From contig NC_081413.1 of assembly GCF_030272615.1 (NCBI RefSeq), positions 606,650,209-606,708,208 on the forward strand: DNA of 58,000 nt, read 5' to 3'. This document shows positions 11,587 to 22,556 of this stretch, piece by piece. Position numbers and translations under genes: made by a program. The stretch is from Cryptomeria japonica (Eukaryota > Streptophyta > Pinopsida > Cupressales > Cupressaceae). The notes under the pieces were generated by a model. That model was not told the DNA's origin. It worked only from the letters and a program-made list of their open reading frames with translations, and did no database searches. The first letter of the stretch is position 1. Each line of letters begins with the position of its first letter.

Positions 11587-12379
11587 TGATGCAGAAGCAT
11601 CCCCGGTTCTTGGCAATCTTGCATCAACCAAAAATATTTCCTTTTTGTTTTGCTTTCTGTTTTATAGTTTCAGCATTTCATTCTATATTTTCTGGCATTG
11701 GCTCATCGAATCTCGAGGAGTTGGATTTTTCCTTGAGGATTTGATCCACTACCTTATTCCCAAATCGCAGAGCATTTGGGTCATTTTTCGGCAAGTTATC
11801 GCTATCGATTTCCGAGACAGTTTTTTGGTATCGGTTGCCTGGACGTATTTGCATTTGTTATCTATCAGAATCTACTAGATCCCTTGCATAGATTATGGAG
11901 CCCTGAGCATTGATTTTGATGTTCCTTGGCGTGTGGCCGACCTTCCCTTTGATCTACACTTCATCCTTTGGATTTTCTGCAGGAATTTATTTGGCGGAGG
12001 CCGACCTTGTTATTTTTACATGATAGGTCTTGTTCTTCGGCATTTGATCCTTTTTTGGGCCCACTGGATCCCTTGGATCGTATAAATCATTGTAATTAAG
12101 TCTTATAATGTAGATCAGTTAAGAGATAGAACATATAAGAGATATTTGAAGATTTGAGGTCCCAGTTGCGACTTGTTCTGTAATTAAGCATGTTTTAGCA
12201 CGCCAATGAGCCAGTTTTTGTAACCCGATTGTTACAAGTTGATTGTAAACAGTTTTCATGATATAATTTATTATATTTTGCATTGCCTCCATCATATCCT
12301 TGTATTTATGTTGTGTTTACCCTTGTTAACCGGTTTGGATTGACCTCTTTGAGGTCCCTCCTAACCGATGACTGCACCA
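11587..12379 (+). repeat. 5' LTR of the outer gypsy element
   Basis: The LTR starts tgatgcagaagc and ends gactgcacca, and matches 45383-50534 along its full length once the 45897-50271 insert is removed. Start and end are fixed by the TSD aaaat on the left and the primer site on the right. An open frame at 11561-11878 runs from LINE sequence into the LTR and is not a gene. The LTR supplies promoter and polyadenylation functions. TATAAAT at 12081-12087 is conserved in the other LTR. Confidence 0.9.
12081..12087 (+). promoter_or_regulatory. Candidate TATA box of the gypsy LTR
   Basis: TATAAAT sits in a cgtataaatcat context. The 3' LTR has tataaag at the equivalent place (45856-45862). Conservation in both LTRs and a central position fit a core promoter, but no start site can be shown. 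Confidence 0.45.
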
Positions 12380-12381
12380 AG

Positions 12382-12393
12382 TGGTATCAAAGC
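12382..12393 (+). promoter_or_regulatory. Primer binding site, initiator Met tRNA type
   Basis: TGGTATCAAAGC two bases after the LTR matches the 3' end complement of initiator Met tRNA (TGGTATCAGAGC) with one change. It primes minus-strand DNA synthesis. Confidence 0.85.
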
Positions 12394-12488
12394 AATCTTC
12401 GTTCTGGAGATTGCATTGTCCTGAGAAATTTTGTTGTAGGGTGGCGGACTATGGATCTGACCTACAACTGCAAAGGACTAGTGTGAAG

Positions 12489-13600
12489 ATGGTGCAAAGA
12501 GGAAATAGGAATGGTGGAGCGTGTGGGAATGCAGACCCTGTTGTGATAGAAATGTTGCGAGGAGTTGCAGCCCGATTGGAAGCCATTGAGACAACCTAGA
12601 GAAGAGGCCAACATATTGAAGATGTGAATGAAGATGAAGGAGAAGAAGCCTTGGTAGAACAAGTAAACCCACCGGCGATTGATTTTGATGAAGAAAGGTT
12701 TTTGAGGGTTTTGAGTAGGGCGAATACTAAACCTCATTTTACCCCACCGGAATATGATGGAAAGTTGGATTCGGATGAATTTATGGATTGGACCTCAGAG
12801 ATCGAGAAGTATTTTGATTTTGAAAATACCACAGAAGAAAGAAAGGTGAAATATGGTTGTACTTGGTTGAAAGGTCATGCATCTCTTTGGTGGGAGCATT
12901 TGTAGGTTGATAGACAAAGAAGAGGTAAAGAGAAGATCGAGACATGGAATCGGATGGTTGCTAAGTTGAAATCAAAATTTATGCCAAATGATTATCAAGT
13001 GAATATGTTCTGGAAGTTGCAGAATTTGAGGCCGAAGGAATCTAGTGTGAAGGAGTACGCCGAAGCATTTTACAAGTTGAATATTAGATCTGGACATGTT
13101 GATGATGAAGTTGAACAAGTTGCAAGATATTTCAATGGATTGTGGATGTCTATACAAGATGAACTCATTTTGATAAAATTGCAGTGTTGAAGAAGCTTAT
13201 CAGTATGCCCTGAAAGCAAAAGAGAAGTTGAACAAAAGACATGAGCAGAGACAGAGAGGTAGAGGTGGAAGGTTTTCCAGAGGAAGATTTCAAGGAGGAA
13301 GAGAATATATCAGAGGTAGAGGAACCTGAAAGGATCAGAACAAGGACAAGGAAGTAAGAAAAGAAGGTAATTCATACCGAAAAGATGATAGAAATTTCTA
13401 CTAGAGGAGAGAACCGGATGGCTACCGGAATGAGAATTTTGGAAAAGATGACAGAAGACAAGACAAGAGAGTGTTTAGAGGAACTTGTTATAAGTGTGGA
13501 GGAGAAGGACATTATGCTTTCGAGTGTAAGAAGACAGAGAACACTGGGAGAACAGCAGTGGTGGAAGAAAACCCCACCGGATGAACTAACAAACCGGAAG
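12489..13600 (+). pseudogene. Gypsy gag (capsid and zinc knuckle, broken)
   Basis: The ATG at 12489 is the first after the primer site. One frame runs to about 13187 with TAG at 12597 and 12903. It carries the retrotransposon gag core: FTPPEYDGKLDSDEFMDWTS, then WLKGHASLWWEHL and LKSKFMPNDY. A frameshift near 13175 moves the protein to another frame with an Arg/Gly-rich stretch (about 13240-13330) and then a CCHC zinc knuckle, CYKCGGEGHYAFEC (about 13487-13528). Gag would form the particle and bind RNA. Two stops and at least one frameshift make it non-functional. Confidence 0.85.
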
Positions 13601-13611
13601 GATGAGAACTG

Positions 13612-14259
13612 TTGATGATGAGGAGATCTATGTGTCATACCGGAGAAGATGAGGAGCCCTTGCAGAGGAAAAATTTGTTCAAGACCAGATGTAAGGTATC
13701 CGGTAAGTGTTGTAAATTTGTTAATGATAGTAGTAGTTCAAATAATCTTGTTTCAGAAGAGATGGTGAATAAGTTGAATTTAGAAATATTGAAACACCCT
13801 AAGCCTTATCAAATGGCATGGATTCAGGATGAACATAAGTTGTTTGTAAGTGAGCAGTGTTTGGTGAAACTAAAAATTGGTAATTATTGTGATGAAGTCT
13901 TGTGTGATGTTATGCCTATGGATATTTGTCACCTTTTGTTGGGTAGACTTTGGCAGTTTGATAGACAGACATTACATGATGGGAGAAATAATATTTACAC
14001 TATTGTGGCCAATGGGATGAAGCAAACCTTATTGCCCTTGGAGGATCCTTTGAAGAGTGAAGTTTGTACGAATGCTAGAATCTGTTTGGTGGATGAAAGG
14101 AAATTCCTGGATGGGATGAGACATGAGAATGTGTGTTTTGCCTTAGTTCCTAAGAAGATTGAGAATCTGGAGAATAAAGAAGAAGAACTGAAAGAGATAA
14201 AAGAGTTACTGACAGAGTATGAAGACATCATTTTAGATAATGTGCCTAATGGATTATGA
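13612..14259 (+). pseudogene. Gypsy aspartic protease and pol N-terminus
   Basis: The 215-codon open frame includes VSGKCCKFVNDSSSSNNLVSE near residues 30-50, where family members have a D-S/T-G active site. Here the triad reads D-S-S, so the glycine is lost. Downstream, QMAWIQDEHKLFVSEQ and DVMPMDICHLLLGR match the flap and ILLGR regions of plant chromoviral proteases. The tail leads towards RT ('LIPRASLP', just after 14259, in a broken frame). The frame differs from gag's, so pol expression would already have needed intact upstream frames. Confidence 0.83.
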
Positions 14260-14458
14260 TCTGTGAGAAGTATCAATCATTGCATGGACCTGATTCCCAG
14301 AGCTAGTTTGCCTAGAAAGCTACACATCGGATGACACTGGCAGAGAATGAAGAGTTGAATAGACAAGTCCACAAATTGTTGAAGGTTTGATCAGAGAAAG
14401 TTTGAGTCCTTGTGCAATACCGGTAGTATTAGCACCTAATAAGAATGGAGAATGGAGG
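14260..14458 (+). pseudogene. Gypsy RT N-terminal fragment, cut by the copia insertion
   Basis: Frames with stops read MDLIPRASLP, then 'HWQRMKS' and 'APNKNGEWR'-like sequence up to the break at the TSD ggagg (14454-14458). The RT continues directly at 43004 with MCTNSRAINKI, so the copia element landed between the codons of the conserved WRMC..SRAIN motif. Confidence 0.8.
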
Positions 14459-15773
14459 TCTTGGCATTCTAGTGTAGTTTTATATGACCGGTGAATGATA
14501 TGGTTGTCATTGTTGGCAACATCATCTCTTAATTCTTCACAGTGTATTGGCAGTAAGTAGACTAGTATACTGAGGTCAACTGGCTAAGCAATAAGTAAAC
14601 AGGGTAAACAATGAGTAGACCGGCAAGCAATGAGTAGACTGGCAAGCAGTAAGTAGACCGACAAGCAATGAGTAGACCAGCACAAAAGAGGTCCACCGGC
14701 TAAGCAGAGAACAGATCGGTATATAGGACGAAACCGGTTATGAAGATTTTGATCGGTACACCAGTAGAGTCGGTAACCAACAGACTAGTTATGTTCAGAT
14801 AACATTCAGCTGAACCGGGAGTCTTCTCCAGTAAACCAGTGAACTTATCAACATGTTCGACTGTCTTGACAGAGATTCTTGCAATGATTTCAGGGGAGTG
14901 ATTTAAGGAATGGTAACAGAATTTTGAAAAAGATGTTTTGGAGGGAAAGTTGGCGACAGACTATAGAATCAATAAATTCAGATAATTCATTATTGAGATG
15001 GTTGTTTTAAAGGTGAATTGAGATAATGTGAAAGTGTATACAGGGGGAGTTTAACAGAGTGTAGAGCCGAGTGACAGAGGACCAGCAAAGTGGAGTTTAA
15101 CAGAGTGTTGAGCCGAGTGACAAAGGACTGGCAAAGTGCAATCCAAGGATCAGCAAATTGGCAAAGGGCAGAGTTCAAGGTACATTCAGGAAATCGGTGT
15201 TGTACAGAGCAAACACAACCGATGTAGACATAGTGTGATTTTTTTTTGTGTATGTGATTTGATCAAGCTAATCAGTAGCCACTCCAGTAGATCATCTTTA
15301 TGTTTCTCTCTAACCATTGAAACTAAAATCCCATAATAGGGTGAACTTTAATAGGTCCCATAGTAAAAATCCCTTAACCAGGTGTCATCTTAATTGATGA
15401 TTTCAAGACCTTTGATAAGGCTACCTTTAACAGGGTAAAGGCACTAACAAGCCTTAGACAAAATCCCTTAACCGAATGGCACCTAACAGTGTCTTTGTAA
15501 TCTCCTAACAGGGATGGCTCTTCACCGGGCGTACTCCAGAAGAGTACAAATTTTGTGAGTTCCTACTCACACCGTGGTTTTCTCCCATTTGGGTTTCCAC
15601 GAGATAAATCTCGGTGTCACTGTGTATCTTTTCATGCATGGTTATTCTTCTACAATAGTTATTTATATTGATGAATGTTAAGTTAGTGATAACTTAAGTT
15701 AAAAGTTTTAATTGAGTAAAACCGGTAAAGTGTTGATTCACCCCTCCCCTCTCAGCACCGGTTGGGACTAACA
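14459..15773 (+). repeat. 5' LTR of the pol-less copia element
   Basis: The LTR starts tcttggcattct (3' copy: tgttggcattct) and ends gggactaaca. It matches 41707-42998 throughout. It contains a 19 bp tandem array (four units, 14609-14684) that has three units in the 3' LTR, and a cccatttgggtttccacg motif near 15585. Confidence 0.92.
14609..14684 (+). repeat. 19 bp tandem array in LTR (four units)
   Basis: Units start at 14609, 14628, 14647 and 14666 with the consensus caatgagtagaccggcaag. The 3' LTR holds three units (41857, 41876, 41895). More diverged units precede the array. Confidence 0.9.
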
Positions 15774-15775
15774 AT

Positions 15776-15788
15776 TGGTATCAGAGTC
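15776..15788 (+). promoter_or_regulatory. Primer binding site, initiator Met tRNA type
   Basis: TGGTATCAGAGTC, two bases after the 5' LTR, matches the initiator Met tRNA complement TGGTATCAGAGC over its first 11 bases. Confidence 0.88.
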
Positions 15789-15831
15789 ATATTCCTCTGA
15801 AGTGAACCTTGACAGCTTGAGGATAAAGATC

Positions 15832-16686
15832 ATGGAAGAATGTCGATATCAGAAGCAGATTGATGAAGCAAATGAAATCATTATGCAACTAAAAGAGAGA
15901 CTAATAAAATCTCTTGCAAAAAGGAAGTAATTAGCTCAACAACTAAATAAGAGTTGGGACATCATAAATCAACTCTCTGAATAGAGTGGATCTAAATAAG
16001 TTGAAGAAGAAGTCTCAAAACTCATGGAAAAGAACAAGAAACTGACCAAAGAAATCACACATCTCAAAAGAGAACATGAAGGTCACGCCCTAAGAATGAC
16101 TGATATGTTGGAAGCCAGCAGAAGTGTTGATGAAAGAAAAAGGGAAGCAAAAGAAGAACTGTCAAAGGCTGAAAGAGCCAAGAGGCTTGTTCAAGATGCT
16201 CTGAGAGAAAATGATGCAATCATGATTGAGAACGATGAAGAAATCCGAATTCTCACTTAGGAGAATGAATATATACATAAGCAACTGCATGACAACACGG
16301 AAGAAAAAGAAAAGATGGTGAAAGAGATTGAACAACTCAAGAGTGAATTGAAAGCTAAGAATGAGAGAAATGAGAAGCTGAGAAAATTCAATGAAGCTCT
16401 GAGAAGTTAGATAAACAGTTGAAGGCTCAAAGAAGGACAAAAGAAACAACTGGTCTTGGTTACCCTGGTATAGGTCCTATGGAAACTAGAGAATCATCTA
16501 AATCCAAAAGGATGAAGGATGATAAAAGGAACCACTCTGAAGTGAAAGGTATGAAGTTCTCTAAATTCTCCTATAATCATTGTGGTAAATCAAGTCATAA
16601 GACAAATGACTATAGAAATAAACTGGTTAATCAAAAGAAGAATTTCATATTTGATGGTTACTGCCATAATTGTCATAAGTATGGCC
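15832..16686 (+). pseudogene. Copia gag, 5' part: coiled coil and first zinc knuckles
   Basis: The ATG at 15832 is the first after the primer site. The frame, with stops at about 15928, 15982, 15997 and 16258, encodes a long Lys/Glu heptad-rich coiled coil (for example KEELSKAERAKRLVQDALRE) to about 16408. A frameshift then leads to 16419-16686. This part holds a degraded knuckle, YNHCGKSSHKTNDY, and the start of a second, GYCHNCHKYG, cut at the TSD tggcc by the next nested element. The second knuckle resumes at 37330. Gag would assemble the particle, and coiled coils are known in Sirevirus gag. Confidence 0.8.
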
Positions 16687-17021
16687 TACAGTCTCCACCC
16701 TTGACTTGACTTGTTTTGATTAGAGTTCACTTTTATTCCATGTGTGATAGACTTATCTTGACTATTTATGATGATTTGGATGATGATTATTCATGTCATT
16801 TGATGGATACTATATGCTTTCTATGTGATAGATTATCGAAAGATTATATTGATCATGGATTTGATGTTGATTATGATTACACTAACCCTGTTTCCTGATT
16901 ACATTTGATGAGATGCTTATGAGATGTGTTTGACTATTGTTTGACTGTCTTCATGGAGAAACAATGTCACATCACTCATTGCGAGCGGGATGTGTCGTTG
17001 CATAATTCTACCACTTGTTTG

Positions 17022-17022
<1 letters not shown>
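16687..17022. other. LTR-like insertion, part 1
   Basis: Non-coding sequence rich in tgat/gatt steps, up to the TA microsatellite. Short open frames here (16716-16898, 16926-17342) have no motif and the latter runs through the microsatellite. Confidence 0.6.

Positions 17023-17117
<95 letters not shown>
17023..17117. repeat. TA microsatellite (interrupted by the gypsy insertion)
   Basis: About 95 bp of pure TA ending where the gypsy LTR begins at 17118. The rest continues at 24995-25012. The element therefore inserted within a TA run, with TSD tatat. Confidence 0.95.
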
Positions 17118-17120
<3 letters not shown>

Positions 17121-18381
17121 AAAGCGGAAAAATCGAACCCTAGTCGTTCTCCCCTCCCCAACTCCGAGGAGAGAGAAGGGAGAGTCACTAGGGTTGATGG
17201 TTTTCACTTAGGGGAGACTTTACATTCAAAAGAGGGGTTGAAACCCACAAGATCCAATCCCACGCAATGCAAGATTGGATTCTATATGAGTTTCAAGGGT
17301 TGTGATAGCAAGGATACCCTCTTTTGTAAAGAATGTAGATAGAAAGATTAAGCTAGGAATGCATAGAAAGTGAGAAAGATTCGCTTATAAACTGAGATAG
17401 GGATATGATATGAAGCTACGGACCTGGAATTAGCTATAAAATGTCGATACGACGTTGTCCTGCAAATTTGAGCAAAAGTTGTCAGGACGATGGCGCCCGG
17501 CGCCACGGTCCTCCAAAAAATCCGCGAAACGAAGGGGGATCTGTTCGTCTCTGCACAAGGATTCCAGATCTTCAATTTCAGCCACGTACCTGCAACCTAC
17601 ACACAGAAAAGCGAGGATGATTGGGGGGTTAGGGATGAGGGGTTTGCCTTTAGGTCAAACCCCAGTTCTGGAATTAACCAAGAAATGAGAAATGATGTAA
17701 ATGTAATGTAAAACAAGTACTAATACCTTGTTGTAAGGATGTTTGTATCCTTATATGCGAAGGTATAGATGTTGTTGTTTGTTGTATGTTGTATGTTGTA
17801 GCATGTAATGTGTTGTAAGTGATCTCCTCTTCAATGGTTGAATCCTTGTCTTGAATGCAACACTTAGCCTTGAATGGAGACTTAGAATGATCAATTGCTT
17901 GAAGGAATGCTTGAATGCTTGAATGCTTGAATGCTTGAATATTGTTTCCCACTTTTTTCCATCCTCCTCAAATGAGAGAGGAAAAGTAGTTTATATACTT
18001 GCCAATCAGGGTTACAAGACTGATTTTCCTGACCTTAGGCCGACCAGGAAATATTATTTTCCAAATTGCAAACAAAAAGGCCCGAAGTCCCATAGGAGAC
18101 CGGGCCCAAAATAGGGCCAGGGACCAGGGCGCTGGGCGCCATGGTCCTGGGGGACCAGGGCGCTAGGCGCCCTAGTCTTGAAGGACCAGGGCGCTGGGCG
18201 CTCTGGTCCCACCTCTCGGGACAGCAGGGTGCAAAGGAGGATCAGGCCAGGGTGCAAGAAAATGCAGTTTTTGGTGTCGTGAGCAAGTTTTGGGGTCTCC
18301 ATTCAGGTTTAGTGTTGCGTCGCCATCGTGAAGACCCAAATGCAGTCAAAATTGCAAGTGTCACAATTTTAGGACGCTACA
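17118..18381 (-). repeat. 3' LTR (left) of the gag-protease gypsy element
   Basis: It matches 23739-24994 almost base for base, mostly differing by transitions. It is 8 bp longer because it has one more gaatgctt unit (near 17908-17940). It contains a GC-rich dyad at 17485-17514 and three 31 bp units at 18121-18213. The numerous open frames inside are not genes. Confidence 0.95.
18121..18213. repeat. 31 bp GC-rich tandem array (three units)
   Basis: Units start at 18121, 18152 and 18183 with ggaccagggcgctgggcgcc. The right LTR has the same array at 24734, 24765 and 24796. Each unit is a partial dyad (ggacc...ggtcc). Confidence 0.95.
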
Positions 18382-18398
18382 TTTAGCCCCCACTTTAG
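18382..18398 (-). promoter_or_regulatory. Polypurine tract of the gag-protease gypsy element
   Basis: On the minus strand AAAGTGGGGGCTAAA directly precedes the 3' LTR, as required for plus-strand priming. This confirms the minus orientation. Confidence 0.8.
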
Positions 18399-19124
18399 CG
18401 GGAGTATAAGCGTACGCCAATACTTCCGGTAAAGTACAAGGAAACAACATTGAAAAACTTTCACCACGTCAAGGAGGCAAGATACAGCAAGCCCCCAGTG
18501 GACTAAGGATCTTATGACTTCGATTGACAAAGTAAAAGGGAAGATCACAAGGGAGAACCATGACTGTCAGTAGTAAGGTTCCCTCACTATGAGTCATGCA
18601 AGAAAGATATCAAAAATTTTCAAGGCAAGGCTAAATTTGCCAAGAAATTTTCAAGTATCTTGAAAAGATATGAACGGGATGTATGCCCCCCTACGTTAAA
18701 GCGATCGCACACGCCTTACCGGGGGTGATTGCTTTAAGGTAGTGATACATATAAGAAAATGAAAAAAGGAAAGGAGCACGTTATCACAAGGATTTAGCCC
18801 CCAAGTGTGAGATAAGCCCAAGGATAATAGACACAAAACACAAAGCACAAGGTGACTTCGCTTTCCTCGGGGTTAGTATGTTGTATGATAATTCATGTAT
18901 ATCATATGTATGTATGCATAATTGTTCTTCATTCCCCAATCAAGGAAGGTCACCTAGAAGAAGGGAACACATGTGTCTTTTGAGTCAACATGAGAGAGAC
19001 CAAGAGATCTCAATGCTTTGCATCGTCCTCAAGTAGACAACACTAAGGACAACAAATAGAAGAATGAGAATAACATATAGAAGTAGCGAAAGAGAGGGGG
19101 AGAGAATCTGCTATGCTAATGAAA
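18399..19124 (-). other. Internal 3' region where pol would be expected
   Basis: About 730 bp between the end of the gag-protease frame and the polypurine tract. I see no RT, RNase H or integrase motif in any frame, so pol is truly absent and not merely frameshifted. Confidence 0.7.
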
Positions 19125-22100
19125 CTAGTCTAGCACGTCATCTACCCCCCGATCTTGCTGATCAATGTTTCGGGAAGGTAGGGAACACGCTAGAGGAGGA
19201 ACATCCAACACAGCAGATGGAGCTATCACAAGATCCAAACAAGGGCTATGTTCATATCCCAAGCTGCGGTGTTCTTGTCTAGGAGCTAGGATAAGTGCTT
19301 TAGAAAATTCATTAGATAAATGGTTATCAATATCAACAAGTTCATATTCACTATCAGAATGAACAGGAGAAGTAGCATTTTCATCATGAATAACATTTTC
19401 ATCTATATCATCATCAAGATTTATAAAAATAGGATCTTTAACTCGCACAGGATCAAGACCATCATGCATCTTATGTTTAGGAGATTTCGGCTCAATCGTC
19501 GGCTGAGGAGAAAATGGAATAATGCTTGTTGAAGGTGTTTTTGGGTATTGCAAAGTTTGAGCTCTAAGACGACGCTTTCGTTGGCGTTCGCGTGCAAAAC
19601 GATTTCGTCTAGTCTTAGTAGGAAGATTAGGAGATTGAGGAGGAGGAATGTTCTCATCCTTATCACTTGGGTGTTTAGGTTGTGGTCTCTTAGGTTGAAC
19701 AATAGGAGAAGAGGAAGGTCTCTTCTCTCTATAAAAGGAAGGAGGAGGAACTGCTCCATACAAGGGAGGAATATTTGGTTTAGGAAGGAGACCAAGTCCG
19801 TCATGATGAGGAGGGATAGGTCTACTCTTAGGAAGTTTATTAGATATAGGCATAGTCACATCCATAGGAATAGGTTGGGAATCTTCTTGAGGAAAGACAT
19901 TAGTTTTATCTTTCAAAGGAAGAACTTCCTTCTCAAGAATGATAGGAATGTCAAGTTTAGGTGTTCTAGGTTCACTTAGAGATAAGATCATATCTTTTTT
20001 CCACTTTTGATAAGATTTGAAAAGATGATCACTTCACGGAGGAAGGGATTGGAATTGTTTAGGCCAAAAATAATCAATAGGAACACTAGGAATTCTTTCA
20101 GCTGGTTTAAAGAGACTATGATTGATAGTAACAACTTCACCATTATGGGGAAATTTCAAACACTTATGAATAGGAGAAGAAATAGCTTTCATGGAAGATA
20201 GCCAAGGATAGCCAAGCTTCACACGAAATTGTTCGGAAGATGGAATAATAGCAAAGTTCACATCAAGGGATTTGTTATGGACCTCAATAGGTAATGTAAT
20301 AGAACCAATTGCAGGAGAAGAAAATGCATCAAATAGTTTCACAACCACATCTATTTTGTCATAGATCACTTGATTCAATTGCAAAGTAAAAAGGAATTCT
20401 TCAGTAATGACATTAACCATACAAGAAGGATCAATAAGCACCCCACGACAAGGTGTGTTCTTGACTTTTGCAACTATATATAAAGGACCATCAGGTGCCC
20501 TAATAGTTTCACTGGAATCAAAGGTGATGGAAGGTTCTTTAGGGATTTTTTGTTGCTCTACAAAGTTAATCACATTCGGAGTCATAGACACAAGATCATC
20601 GGGTGAGACAGAGGAATCAGTAGTATCAATCGCATTAGAGGTATGAGAAGGCAATGGATCAGTGAAAATCTGAAGATTTTGGTTAGGAGGAGCTACAGAT
20701 GTGTTGGCTTTATCATTCACACCAGAAATAGAGATAGTATTATTATCAATCAAATCTTGAATTTTACCCTTCAAAGCAAAACATTTTTCAGTATCATGCC
20801 CAAGTTGACGATGAAATTGACAAAAAGATTTGTTATCAAAATAAGGTGAATTAATCTTTGCAGGATCAATTTGCCTTATAGGAGGAAGTGTAAGCACATT
20901 TTGTTCCAATAACTTATTCATAATACTATGCAATGATTCATTCAAAGGAGTAAACTTTCTTTCTTTCTTGAAAAACTTAGAAATAGGAGGCGCACCTGAT
21001 GCTGCATTCACATTGTTGTTGATGATGTTTTCATTGAATTTAATGGACTCTCTGTTCGGTTTAAACTTTCCAAATGGTTGTTGACTACTATCACCCTTAT
21101 CACTCGGAGCCATAGGATGTGATTGTTCCATTTGACTCACAGTCAGTTGATAATTGTGAAGAGTTGCGCACAACTGTTGGAAAGAAGTAAACTTAGAAAA
21201 CAGGAGTTTTTCTCTAATGTCTTTTTGCAAATTAGAAATAAAGATTCTTTGAATATCATTGTCAGGTACTGGAAAGGAAATTTGAGCATACAAATGCTTA
21301 TATCTACCAATGAAATCAGTCACTTTTTCTTTAACACCTTGTTTACAATGCATTAAATCAATCAAAGTAACTTTAGGACTTATATTGTTTTGAAATTGTT
21401 GAATGAAAGCATTTGCAAGTTGTTTGAAAGAAGTAATAGAATAGGAAGGCAATGAGCAATACCATTGTAGGGCTTTGTCTCTTAATGTTCTAGTAAATAG
21501 TTTTGCAAGCAACCTTTGGTCATAAGCAAAATCAGTACATATTGTTTGAAAGGTCTTAACATGTGTTAGAGGATCACCCTTACCATTATAAAGCTCCAAA
21601 TGTGGGATTTCAACATGTTTAGGGGGAATAGCTCGAACAATATCAAGAGAAAGTGGGCTCGCAACATCAAATGTGGGCACACTAAACTTAGATTGATTCA
21701 TAGAGGCAATTTGTTGCTGTAAAGAGGAGACAGTTTGTGCAAGATTATTAATAGTCGCTTCAGTCGAAGAGTTCATATTAGACGTGTTAGATTGTGATGG
21801 AGGTGTTATGTTATTGAAAGAAGGTAGAGAGTAAGGTGGTGGGACACTATGATAGTTAGTCATAGGAGATGATTGGAAAGGAGGAACACTACAAGGAGGA
21901 ATGGAATGGTTGAATGAATTGCCCCCTTGTGTCATGTTCATTTGTGGTGATATAATAGGCACACTCACTGAAGGAATGAATGAAGAAGTCGGATTGAATG
22001 AAGGAACAGGGTTGATTGAAGAAGAAGGATTGCCCCCATGACTGGTGATCATAGGAGGAATGTCTTGTATTGAAGTATTCATTATGTTTGATGTAAAAGT

Positions 22101-22556
22101 AGGTATACTAGCAATAGGAGTCATCAAAGGAATAGAATGATTGTCTTGAGTAGGAGGTTGTGTATAACCTAAGGTTTCGGCACAACTTTTCATAGGCATC
22201 ACATTTGAATCCACAATGTGTGCAATACCACGCAAAATATCAATTCCATTCTTATCACTTTGAAGCATACGTTTTAGACCCTTAATTAAAGGAAGAGCTT
22301 GACTATCAGGGTATTCTTGAGACATCCATTGTCGAAAATCGTCAAATTGGTTATCCAATTTTGAAAGTTGTTCTACAGAAACCTCATGGAGAGATTCTTC
22401 ATCATTAGGAGGATTAGAGGAATTACCCATGTCCTCGTTAAAAAGACCATTCAAATTAGGTTCCATCTCCTCGGTAATTACACCTTGGAAAGACTTAATT
22501 CTAAGGCTTCGTCTAACGGGAATAGTGTAAGTAGGGCTTATTGTTGTAAAACTCAT
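19125..22556 (-). pseudogene. Gag-protease polyprotein with proline-rich extension (one in-frame stop)
   Basis: A single frame of about 1,144 codons from ATG 22556 to 19125, broken only by TGA at 20034-20036. Residues about 270-480 are a retrotransposon gag core (LELYNGKGDPLTHVKTFQT; LRDKALQWYCSLP near 358). Near 577 is a FCQFHRQLGHDTEKC zinc-like motif. Near 708 is an aspartic protease fold (KNTPCRGVLIDPSCMVNVIT), in which the usual D-S/G-G reads D-P-S, so it may be inactive. After the stop, 19991-19125 is proline- and arginine-rich (PPLYGAVPPPSFYREK; RNRFARERQRKRRLR). No RT follows. The long intact frame suggests recent function in trans. Confidence 0.87.

Noticed and set aside
12261-12486. 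67-codon frame at the end of the gypsy 5' LTR
   Set aside because: It lies across LTR end and primer site. Gag starts at the ATG at 12489.
16926-17342. 138-codon frame through the TA tract
   Set aside because: It is a Tyr-Ile repeat from TA sequence fused to LTR sequence, with no coding signal.
18054-18386. Open frames on both strands in the GC-rich LTR part (also 24865-25053)
   Set aside because: They are present in both LTRs and follow the 31 bp array, so they are repeat-driven.
19548-19979. 143-codon plus-strand Arg-rich frame
   Set aside because: It is antisense to the proline/arginine-rich extension of the gag-protease gene, so a shadow frame.
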